NCBI GenBank assembly: GCA_002917775.1
Contig: KZ627160.1
Span: 666,834 to 730,833, forward strand
Length of the DNA: 64,000 bases
From: Glaciozyma antarctica PI12
Lineage: Eukaryota > Basidiomycota > Microbotryomycetes > Kriegeriales > Camptobasidiaceae
Direction of reading: 5' to 3'
The position numbers were made by a program, and so were the translations under genes. Each line of letters starts with the position of its first letter. Position 1 is the stretch's first letter. Below, in pieces: positions 26,574 through 36,455 of this stretch. The notes under the pieces were generated by a model. The model was not told where the DNA came from. It saw nothing but the letters and a program-made list of their open reading frames with translations, and made no database searches.

Positions 26574-27705
26574 GGCTGAAAGCTGGTTGGGAGCAAGGGA
26601 CGACGAGCAAGACTTTTTCCGTTGTCGTTGTTGACCTCAGTCCACTTCGTTCGCCCTGCGCGCACGACTCTGCTGAAAGGTCCTATACGCCTACTGGGTC
26701 ATCTCCAGCCGGACGAACCGAAACCAGCTTCCTCCGCTCCTCTACGCACCTCCCCATCTTCCTCAACTCCCGCCGGCGTCCTCCCTCCGCCGTGCCTGGC
26801 CCTCCCACCGCACGCAACGCATCTCCACTCCTTATCTGGCCCATCCACCTCCTCCGACGACCGCGCGACGAGGAGGTCCCCACCACTGCGTCTTGAGGAG
26901 GACGGCGGCAACCCCTTTTCGAGCGCTCGGAGGCGGCCGCTTTGCCAGGCGTGTGCAGCGCGGCATCTGGTGCCGTGTGGTTTTTTTGCTCTGAGCTGCG
27001 CCGCAGAAGGAAGCGGAGGAAGATTCAGGACGGGGAGAGAGGGGCGACAGATCGTAGAGGGAGGCGGTGGTGGCACTGCTGTGAGAGAGGCAACGACTGT
27101 GCGAGGGGCCTGGAGGGATGGAACAGCAGCCTGCTTGGTACTGGCGTAGTGGGTGGTCGGTTCGAGCGCGTACGAGCCTCTTGCTCTGTCGGCGTGTTGC
27201 TGCATCGCTCCGGAACGAGGCTTCGCAACCACCTTGATTCGTCAACGCTCCGTACGAGGACTCGCTTAACTAAACTTTCTGCTCATACATACATCGCTTC
27301 GAAGCAGCCTGGAACGCTTCTGCTCTTCTCCCATTCCGTAAAGCACCTGCCGGAGGGGTTGGCGAGACCTGGCATCTGTGGGTTCTGGTTCTGACGTCGT
27401 GAGCTGGTACTGGTGCTGACGTTGCTACGCAGAGGAGCTGGATGAGGTGGATTGTCCAGAATTGCGAGGTGGAGTGTCGAGATTAAGGAGAAGTCGCGTC
27501 GTCGCAGCCTTTTTCAAGTGGACGAGACTCTTTCTCCGGAAAAAATTCTAGAGCATTGCAACTGAAGAAGTACACGCAAAGCAAGTCGTCTCTGCAAACC
27601 AGCTCGCAACGTGGCTTGTATACGAGAAGAGCAGAACCCAACGTGGGGCGAAAGGAGCTTGCACGGCAGCCTTCGAATCTTCTCTCCACATCACCACCCC
27701 CACAC
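26574..27705. promoter_or_regulatory. Shared 1.1 kb region between divergent TRM8 and PSD genes
   Basis: Divergent promoter region. Open frames on both strands overlap each other and have no family likeness. No specific element supported. Confidence 0.45.
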
Positions 27706-29810
27706 ATGGAACCAGGACACCAACCGCACCTAGATACGACGGGGGACTACGAGGCAAGCAGGCGGCGCCGACGTCCGGCCAGCATCTCGCGGGGAGCTGA
27801 CCTCGTTACCCCTGTCGAACAGGAAGCGCTTCGAGCGATGGTCGCGCAAGAGGGGGAGGCGGGGTTAGGGATCACAAGTCCTGCTGTACTTGCTGGTACG
27901 TCTCAAGCTGCACTGGGAGCCAGCGTTTTCTCCGAGGAAGCCACGGGGGTCGCGACAGGCTGAGCTAACTCCGCGCTCCCTCTCTCCCCCAGTCTCCGTC
28001 CCGTGGCTAAAGAAGCTCTGCCCTGAGCTCGAGAAGTGAGTTGAGCTTCAGCTGGTGGAAGGTCTAGCTAACGCCTCGCGCGCGCAGGGTACGCTCTCCT
28101 CCGACGCTCTCCCCTCCGACCTTCCTCTCCGCTTCCCAACGCCCTGGCGCAATATCCTTGCTGAATCTCGCTCTCCCCCTTCTCCCGAATCCTCCTACCC
28201 CTACTTTGCATTTGATCCCGGCCCTCACGGACGACGCCTGCCCCTGAACGCTGTTCCTGACGACCTCGACCACCCATTCGACCCCGGTCTCCGACGCACA
28301 ACGAACAACGCTGGATTTAAAAGGTGCGTACTGGATGATGAATGGACGGAAGATGGACGGAACGAGTTGGAGCTGACGTGCGGGGCGCAGCTTGCTGTCA
28401 CTCATCACGTTGGGAACTATGTGGCCACATCTCGCGGGCCGAATCCCCCCAAGATCTTCGAGAGTATGCCCATTTACGTGCGTTTGGGAATGCACCTGCT
28501 ATACGTAGGAAAGGAGCAGGAGAAGGAGAAGGGAACGACCAAGATCAATGAGGTCCGTCTCCTTTTCTCTGCGACGGCGACCTGGGCTGACCACCTCTCC
28601 ACAGCTGCTGCGAGAGCAATCCATCAGGCAAGGAGAAGCCTACGACTCAACTGTGAGCCCACTTTCGCACATCCGATCCTTCGTCAAGACCTACAAGAGT
28701 GCGTACCTCATCCTCGCCCTCAGACTCGCTCCTCACACATTCTCCCAGTCGACTGCAGCGAGCTCCTCCACCCCAATCTCGCCGACTACCGCTGCTTCAA
28801 TGAGTTCTTCTTCCGCAAGCTTCGCCCTGGCGCACGACCTATCGACGAGCCGACGAACCAAAGCGTCATCAGCTCCGCTGCCGACTGCCGCTTGACCGTC
28901 TACTCATCCGTGGAGAAGGCGAAGGAGTTCTGGATCAAGGTGTGTGGAGTCCTGTGCAAGGATGTGAGGAAGCTGAGCGAGCGTGCAGGGGAGGAATTTC
29001 ACGGTTGCGAACCTGCTCAAGGACGCCTCGCTCGCTTCGAGCTTCGAGGGTGGGGAGCTTGCGATCTTCAGGCTTGCACCAGGTGCGTTCATTCTTCATT
29101 ATAAGTTATGCGATGCAAAATCCTGACGAACTCTCTTCCACAGCCGACTACCACAGGTCAATCTCGCTGATTCGCTTCGCAGCCACTTCGCTGACTTCCT
29201 CCCTCCAGGTACCACTCTCCCATTGACGCCATCGTCGGTCCCACCAAGCGAATTGATGGAAAATACTACGTGCGTCCTGTCCACTCCCGCTCTTCCTCGC
29301 TAACGATCTCACAGACCGTCAACCCTTCAGCAGTCAACGAACCTCTCGACGTCTTCACCAAGAACCGTCGCAACAGTCCGCCTCTCTTCTCCCCTCCTAC
29401 GCACCAGCTAACGCAAAAACGCAGTCACGATCCTCAGCATGCCTTCGACCGGAACGACGCCGGTCGACGTAGCCTTCGTTTCGATCGGCGCGATGCTCGT
29501 GGGCAGTATCACCGAGACGGTCAAGCAGGGGGATTCCGTGAGAAGGGGAGACGAGGTGGGATACTTCGGTGAGTCCCGCTTCGTTTCGAGGAGGGATCGC
29601 AGCTCGAAGATGATGAAGCGTACGGCGGGTCGACGATCATCGTTCTTTTCCCGCCTGGGAGGGTGCAGTGGGATCAGGATCTCGTCGTTAATTCCGAAGT
29701 CCCGCTCGAGACGGCGGTTAGGGTACGTTGTGATGGAGAGCGGTGTGCGAGTGGCGCTGACGACGTTTGCTGCCGAGCAGGTTGGGGAGAGGATTGGCGT
29801 CTTAGTTTGA
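27706..29810 (+). CDS. PSD: Phosphatidylserine decarboxylase proenzyme, soluble-looking type
   Basis: Converts phosphatidylserine to phosphatidylethanolamine; made as a proenzyme that cleaves itself to form a pyruvoyl group. Spliced exons give VPWLKKLCPELE, the FNEFFFRKLRPGARPID motif (28800-28850), AADCRLTVY, FTVANLLKD, LAPADYHRYHSPIDAIVGPT, YTVNPSAVN, then VAFVSIGAMLVGSI and the cleavage motif GGST within YFAYGGSTIIVLFPPG (29620-29660). The Ser of GGST becomes the pyruvoyl group. About eleven introns. I see no C2 domain, EF-hand, mitochondrial presequence or membrane helix, so it differs from yeast Psd1 and Psd2; its start at 27706 gives a hydrophilic Arg-rich N-terminus. PsiD-type tryptophan decarboxylases are distant relatives, but the DYHRYHSP and TVNPSAVN motifs favour a true lipid enzyme. 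Ends GERIGVLV. Confidence 0.9.
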
Positions 29811-29932
29811 GGACCACCGGGCGTGTTGTAGTTATCTTCGTTCGATCTCTGCATAATACCACCCTACTTCTTCCAAGATGATAACCGAATGCATTCCTCC
29901 CAGTGTCCGCGTAAAAAGTCCGTCCCTCCATC

Positions 29933-32265
29933 CTAAAGCACCAACCCCACTCCCAACCCCACAACCCCCAACGCCGCTCCAACCCTCACCCCGACCGCCC
30001 CACTCAATTTCGTCCCCGTAACCGTCGCTCTACTCGCGCCCGCGTCCCTAGTACTCGAAGGCGCCGACCCACCCGACGAACCATCTTGCTCTTGCCCTCC
30101 TCCCAAATTAGTCGTGTAATTCCCTGTTTCGAGCGTTAGGACTGCGTGGGAAGGAGGAAAAGGGAGGACGCACCGATCGGTCGCGTCTCGTCGGTGAAAG
30201 CGCAGTCGTCGGATTCGCAGAGGCAGGTGTTGGCGATAGGGTCGAAGAACTACTCGCTCTCGCTATTAGTATCGCTCAGCTATGGGAGGAGAGGGGACGA
30301 ACGGCGGTACTGCAGTCCGAAGGTAGGCGGAACCTCACGCCTCCGATAGCGACGTTCTGCGGTGGAGTCGGGTCATCCGGCGTAGGAGAGCTCGTCGGGC
30401 AGCCATAGCACGTCGTCCTGCGTCCTATCAGCCTCACTCACACCGCAGGAAGAGAAAGAGAACGCACCAGGGGAACTCGGGGAAGGGGCATTGGTTGAGC
30501 AGGCCGAACTGGTTCGATTCGATCCCGTTACAGATCTTCAGCGCCGGGTCGACGGAGGGTCGCGAGCAGCCTAGAGCGGCGGTTTGAGCGATATTGGCGT
30601 TCGTAGTGGGGTTTCGAACCCATTCGAGCATCTGGGAATGGGCTTAGTCGAGGAGAGGGAGAGGGAGGGAGGGAGGGACGCACCTGCTGGTTTGAGACGA
30701 TCCAGACGTTGGGGTAGGACTGAGCCCAGTCGAGGAAGGTGTTGAGCATGTTGCGCATCGCGATGGGGTCGGGGACGCCGGGGTAGCCGGTAGCGAGATG
30801 GATTGGGCTGCGCGAAGGATGTGAGCGTCTCGTAGTCGATGAAAGGGCTGGCAAGGACGCACTGCGTGTAGAGACCGAAAGGCTGACGGTTTCCGTTGTC
30901 TGGTAGAGCGCAAGAGCGTCAGCGCCTTCTTCGTAGCTCTGAACGAAAGCACGCACAGTGAGCCAGGAAGGTGTGCTGAAGCCAGCCCAACACCGCATCC
31001 ATGTCGGTCGAATCAAGCCACGGGTCCTGTAGTATCATCAGCCTCTCCTCATGTCCAGGCTTCCGAAATCCAACGTACCATGAGATGGATCTTGGTAGGG
31101 TCGTCTGGCTCGAAGATGGCGTACATAGGTAGCTCCCACAGGCCTTCCAGCCTGAGTTGACCCCTGCAGATGTCACGCTCGAGGCAGTTGTTGGCGATAC
31201 CCGCATCGAGCGTGTAAGGCCAGTAGGCGTCCGTGTTGTCGGCATCCGCAGGCGTCGCAGCCGTCATCGACGAATCGTACGTGAAGTCTGCCTCGTGCAG
31301 CTGCGTCAAAGTGTCGCCGCTGAAGGAGAGGAGGGGAGCGCGGAATCCAGTGATGGAGGAGAGGGGGATCCCGGAGAAGGCGTTGAGGGCCATGAGGTTG
31401 CCGAGAATCTCGGACGAGTTGGGCGTGCCGACGTGTGTCTGTTGTTCGGTCCTGAGTGAGCTTGCGAAGAGGAAACGAGAGTGCAGGAACACACCATCGT
31501 GTGATCCGCGATCTCATTGCCTTCGACGAACCAGTCGGTGACCTGCGCGCGAGTCAGATCAGCTGCGACCGTCTGAGAAGTGGCGAAGGACGAACCATCG
31601 AGTAATTCGTGTAGGATAACGAGGTGAAGTATGTCATCTTGGGCGCACAGCCATTCGGGTTCCTTCGCTGAGCCAGGAAGTGGTTGACGGCATCGCGAGT
31701 GTAGACCTGAATCGCATCGTCCGCCGTGAACGCTGTTCGGGCGGTCAGCTCCAACGCTCCGCGAGCAACACGTAGAAGACGCACTGATGAACTGAGGCGT
31801 ATCCTGCGGGGAAAGTCCTCCTGGAGGTGAAGGCGAGGCGCACTGTGGAGACGCGAAATCAGCGTTGCGAGCAGCGGCTAGGGAGGAGCAAGACGTACGA
31901 GACAGTCGGGCAGGCGGCACGTCGACGGATCGCACTCGTACCCAGCAGACCTGCACACACCAGATCAGCTCCCACCCTTGCCTCCCCTTCCCTCCCTCCC
32001 AGCGCCCCGCAACCGACCGCGATGCCCAGACCCACGCTCCCCCTCCTCCTCCTCCCTTCCCTTCCCTCGCCCAAGCTCCCCAATCCACCCGATGATACCG
32101 TACTCACTCTGGACTACTCAACGGCCCCGCTGGAGCACCGCCCTCGCCGTTCGAAATGGCCTGAGCGGAAACAGCGCCACTGCCGATCCTGCTCCAGGGC
32201 GTGGGGAGGAGGAAGGAGAGGAGTAAGGCCGTTCCTGTGAGGGCATACGTGGTCGGGCGGACCAT
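29933..32265 (-). CDS. GPI-anchored CE4 polysaccharide (chitin) deacetylase-like protein
   Basis: Extracellular, wall-associated. Signal peptide MVRPTTYALTGTALLLSFLL, then a short Cys-containing segment (YECDPSTCRLPDC), then the CE4 fold: motif 1 is FTADDAI (two Asp kept; the arthropod-type form rather than TFDDGP), motif 2 EIADHTMTH gives the two metal-binding His, motif 3 region TGFRAPLLS with Arg, then QLRLEGLWELPMYAIF, GLYTQPIHLATGYPG and a Cys-rich tail (CLCESDDCAF). A Ser/Gly stalk and hydrophobic end (GVVGLGVGLVL) form a GPI signal. About twelve exons. Compared with the other CE4 genes at 46 and 52-54 kb it belongs to a different subfamily, closer to the long 'CDA-like' proteins. Substrate (chitin or other wall polymer) cannot be told from sequence. 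Confidence 0.85.
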
Positions 32266-32733
32266 CCTGGTGGTGATTCAGAGAGGCCGTTCGATGGCGG
32301 GAGAGAGAGAGAGAGATTAATAGATTGAGAAGGGGTTTAGGGGGGCGAGGCTACTCCGCCTCCCTCAGCTTCACTTGACTATGTTCTGAATCGGAGGGAT
32401 ATAACGAGGTTGTGCACCTTAGATCGTTTGCAAACTGATTGCTCGCATAGAGGGGAAGGGGCGACGACACCACGCTCAGCTAAAGAGCCTCGTCGCCAAC
32501 AGCGCCGCCCCATCTCCAACCTCTCCAAGCAGCACCAAAGCAGAGTTGAGCCACCCAATCCAGCTCCTCCACACCGCACGCACACACATCCTCCCCACCC
32601 AAACACGTCGGGCATACACTCTCATCTTGCAAGAATCGGTGCGCTCCCTCACACCTTCTCTCCACCCCGTTCCCTCCTTGACTCAATCCAACCATCAACG
32701 ACTAAAGAACCAACGGTGCAGACGTCCGACCGT
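32266..32733. other. Intergenic, 0.47 kb
   Basis: Promoter side of the CE4 gene and 3' side of the eL28 gene, both on the minus strand. A GA dinucleotide run lies near 32300. No gene seen. Confidence 0.5.
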
Positions 32734-33516
32734 TTAATGCTTGCGGGAAGCGCGGGTGCGGATAGCCTTGCGAGGGCGCTGGGAGGCGAGGATGGCGGAG
32801 GCGCGGGCGAGGGCGTCCTGCGAATGATAATGAGAGTTAGTGACTGTTCTCCGATGTGGCCAGGTGCCCTGCTTCGTCCCCGTGTCGGTCGCTAGTAGCT
32901 CGTCTGCTCCCAGGTCTCCCGCTTCCCCGAGAGCGTGAACCCAAGGTCCAACCCAAGGTCCACCTCGAGCTCGTCCCTCCCTCCCTCCCGCTCCCCTCAT
33001 CCTCCTAGCCCAGGCGCATCCCTCCCTCCCTCCCCAGCGCACAACGCAGACTCACGGTGCGGAGATCCAAGCGACCTGCGACGGATCCACTCTGGCGGAT
33101 AACGGCACCAGCAGTCTTGCGTCCACCCTTTCCCTTGACGTTCTTGCTCTCAGTCGCGGTAGCGACCTGGAAGCGAGAGGCATCGGCCTTGCGGGAGGTA
33201 AGGACGACACCGTTTCCGGCGGCGTTGGCAGAGATGTCGATCGAGCGGTCGTTGGCGAGTCCCGAGTACTTGAACGCGTGGATGTTCTGCTCTCGCTCGT
33301 CAGCTTAGCTGGGGTGTGGGAGGGGCGAGGGGCGTACGCGGAGGTTTCCCTTCTCGGCGGAGAAGATGCGGAAGGCTCCAACGCGCTTGTGGAGGAACGA
33401 GTTGTTGCCCTTGAGGAGGAGCCACTGGAGGTCTACAAGTCCTCACGTCAGCTCCTACCCTCTTTCCAACGGCCCTGGGAGAACGTACCAGCCGACGCGA
33501 TGTTTCCCTGGGACAT
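32734..33516 (-). CDS. RPL28: Cytosolic large-subunit ribosomal protein eL28
   Basis: Structural protein of the 60S subunit (eL28 family, lost in Saccharomyces but kept in basidiomycetes). MSQGNIASA-DLQWLLLKGNNSFLHKR starts the protein, followed by RIFSAEKGNLRN-IHAFKYSGLAN, GVVLTSRKADASRFQVAT, KTAGAVIRQSGSVAGRLDLRT and the basic end RPRKAIRTRASRKH. Three introns: one after nine codons, one after GNLR, and one of about 240 bases near the 3' end, which is a usual arrangement for ribosomal protein genes. About 140 residues, as expected. ATG at 33516 directly follows a tactcaac context. Highly confident. Confidence 0.92.
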
Positions 33517-34082
33517 GTTGAGTACTGCACAGCGGGGAGAAGGCAAAACGGTCAGCACTTCGTCCTCCTTTTCCATCTTCCTACGCCTGTCCGCCCTCCC
33601 CTGCCCTCCTCCTTCCCCTCCTACATTCCCCCAACCCCTTCGAACCATTCCCCCGCCCCTCATGAGCCTCACTCCTCGCCCTCCCCTCTGACCGAATTTA
33701 ACCACTCCAACTTTGCTCCCCCTTCGAACCAGTCGTCCTCCTCCCGCGGCGGTCGTGGCGTAGTCGGATTGGGATGAGACGGGGCTAGACCTGCGGTAGA
33801 GTGAGAGGGCGTGCGCTTACAGGTGTTGCTGGAGTGGGTAGGTTCGAGGAGGAACAGGGACTCCAGGCCTCGAAGTGAAGGGGACGCTTTTTCCGAATTC
33901 TTTGTTTCGCTTCCTTTTCTCTGAAACCTCTCTTCGCTCGATCGTTCTCTCTTCGTTTCTGCTTCAGAGCATCATACGACAGCAAGAGCAGAGGTACAGC
34001 GCACAAGACAAAGTAAAGCAAGGTCTACAGCCTTCAACTTGGTGGTAAAAAATCAAGCAAAACAACACCCTCAGCCCATCCT
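33517..34082. promoter_or_regulatory. Promoter region of RPL28 and 3' flank of the hydrolase gene
   Basis: About 570 bases. C/T-rich on both strands in places. No specific ribosomal-gene element could be supported. No gene. Confidence 0.4.
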
Positions 34083-35881
34083 CTAGCACTCAGCCGCCAG
34101 AGCCACGATCGACTCAATCTCCGAAAGGATCAACGGGCTATACCTCGTTGAATGCATCAAACCTAACCAATCAGCTCCCCTCTTCAAAAAAACGAGCGAA
34201 AACGAACTCACTCGCCAGCGAACCAAGGTGCGTCTCATCGCGATAAAGCTTGAGCCTAACCACTCCCACTCCTACGCCCACGAGTAGCGAACGGAGCAGG
34301 ACCGATTGGGCGTAGGGGACGTCTTGGTCCTTGCCGCCGGCGATGATGAGGACTTTGGGAGGGAGGCGGTTGGGGTCAAGGATCTCTTTGGCGCCGAAGA
34401 GGAGGTGCGAGGGACTGCGGTGCTCGTCAGTACTGTCGTCTGGACGTAAGGGGGAGAAACGAACCAGCTGAGGAGCGTGGCGCCCGTCGAAGGTCCGCAA
34501 GAACGTCGTAGAGCCGAAACTGCGAAATCTGAATCAGCCTTCGCAACCTCGCTCAGACGCTCGGAAGACGCACTGTCCTCAATACCCAGCTTCGCTTCGA
34601 AACGTAGCTGCTTGATGAGATCGAACACGCCCGACACGAGGATGAGCCCTGCGATCGGGGGTAGACGAGCCTCCTCGCCCGAAATCTCGCAGCGGCGGAT
34701 GCCGGCCGAGATGTCGATTTCAGGACCTTTGGAAGGGCTGCGAGGGGGGTTAGGGAGAGGGGGGTGGAGGGGGGGGGGGGGGGGGGGGAGGGAGGGGACG
34801 GACGAGGAGAGGTGCTCGTCACGCGAGCGAACGACGGCGTCTTGCACGCAAGTGAGCTGCGAAGAGTCGTAAGCAGGCGTACCGCGAGGAGGGACTGAAT
34901 AAAGACGTACAAGAGAGATGTGCGCTCCAGAACCGTAGCCCTGCAAAAAGCGAGTTAGCGAGGGCGCTTCGCAAGGCTCAAAGACGACTCACGAGGACAT
35001 GAATCTGGTCCGGATCGCCTCCATACGTCCTGATCACATCCCCCGTCCACTCCAGCACATGTCTCAAATTTCTCACCTGCACGCCCGCATCAGCTCCCTC
35101 CCCCAACCGCAGCGAAACGTCGGCGACTCACCATCTCAGGCGTCTTCCCCTCCGGCCACCCCGTCAAATCGGGCACGACGACCGCAAATCCCAATTTCCT
35201 CAACCTCAATGCCGTCTGAGCTCCCGCACTCTTCCTCCACCACCTCCAATTCCCTCCTCCCACAAACACAATCACCGGCGCGAATTCCCTCCCCTCCCTC
35301 ACGGGCAAATAAACATCCAACCTCCTCCCCTCCTCATACAGGATGTTCTCCTTCAAGATCGTTTTGGCGTCTCTCCCGCCTAGGACCATGATGCGCCGGA
35401 GTTGAGAATCGAGGAAGAGGGTGATAGCTTGCGAGGAGAGGAGGTCGAGTGAGAGGCGGAAGGCGTAGAAAGTCACTTTGGAACAGCGGTAGGGTGAGAG
35501 AGGGAGAAAGGGGAGTCGAACATTGGTTGGGGGGTCGACTTGAGCGAAGAGGAGGTAGAGGATCCAGGTGATTGAGTGGACTGTGCTGGGGGGTTAGCTT
35601 GAGTAGGGCGTTCGAGGGAGGAGGACGTACGGAGGAAGAGGGTGAGAGGGATGAGAGTGGGGAGGGAGAAGAAGCCTAGGACTGGGACCTGCGCGTGGGG
35701 GGTTAGCTGGGAGAAAGAGAGGAGAGGGAGGACGCACGAGGGAGAAGAGAATGAGGATCGGGAAGGCAGCGAGGCTGACTAGGGTTGCTGGGATGAGGAG
35801 GAGGAGGAGCGGAGTGGTGATTCGGGAGCGGGGGCGTAGGAGGAGGAGCTCCTTTGGGGAGAGGGGAGGGGGACCCTTCAT
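34083..35881 (-). CDS. Membrane-anchored alpha/beta hydrolase (isoprenylcysteine methylesterase-like)
   Basis: Esterase/lipase-type hydrolase held by N-terminal membrane helices (TTPLLLLLIPATLVSLAAFPI and VPVLGFFSLPTLIPLTLFL plus one more). The catalytic domain starts after NILYEEGRRLDVYLP: oxyanion segment VIVFVGGGNWRWWRKSAG, YGGDPDQIHVLGYGSGAHI with nucleophile Ser in GYGSG, then PKVLIIAGGKDQDVP (Asp) and YRDETHLGSL (His). Order and spacing match ICMEL-type plant/fungal esterases, but the Trp-rich oxyanion loop and long insert after the nucleophile are its own; the substrate is unknown. About nine introns; one holds an uninterrupted run of 20 C (G on the + strand, 34769-34788). The first in-frame ATG is at 35881; a longer open frame upstream lacks ATG. 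C-terminus ends ALAAEC. Confidence 0.8.
34769..34788. repeat. G20 homopolymer inside an intron
   Basis: Twenty consecutive G on the + strand, i.e. a C20 polypyrimidine tract in an intron of the minus-strand hydrolase gene, upstream of its ctaac...cgcag acceptor. Length is likely unstable and could be mis-called. Confidence 0.85.
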
Positions 35882-36455
35882 GCCGTCGAGTCGAGTGCCG
35901 CACCTGGGCAGAGCAGCGAAGGCGGGAGCGTTGGGACCTGCGCTGAGTGGTGCTGTGCTCGTGGTTCGGATGCTAACCACCGCGAGCGCTGGAGGGACCG
36001 AGGTGGAAGAGGCTGAGGAGGGTCCAAAAGCTCGTACTGGCGCGTGATTGAACGCGTTCGACCTGCTCAAGTTCAAGCTCTCTTTTCTGAGCGGCTCGAG
36101 GTAGTTGACTCTGGTTCTGATCCTCAGAATAGACTGAAGTTTCTAGGCTGAGCTGCAACGCCTTTGAACGCGAGATCGAAGTCATCGAGAATCTGGCAGC
36201 CTCAGGCAACAGTCTCGCTGCGCGAGGCCCTCCTGCTCTGAGCTTGCTTTCCTCGCAGAGTTCAGGAACGTGAGCTTAAGACGCGTTTTTGAGGACTTCC
36301 AGCTGAGAGGCAGATCGAGGGCGATTTGCGAAGGCCTGGCAAGCCACAATGTCCTCGTAGCTCCCAGTTCTCCTCCCTCCTCCTCGCCGCTTGCTTGAAG
36401 GAAACGCAGGCTGAAAATCGACACGCTCTCCGTTTCGCAGAACTTGTGCACGAAA
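35882..36455. promoter_or_regulatory. Divergent promoter region, 0.57 kb
   Basis: Separates the minus-strand hydrolase from the plus-strand BAH gene. An open frame extends the hydrolase upstream but without an ATG. No element identified. Confidence 0.4.

Noticed and set aside
34765-34790. G run as an interstitial telomere-like or quadruplex element
   Set aside because: It is an uninterrupted homopolymer in an intron, without a TTAGGG-type repeat; simple polypyrimidine tract on the coding strand.
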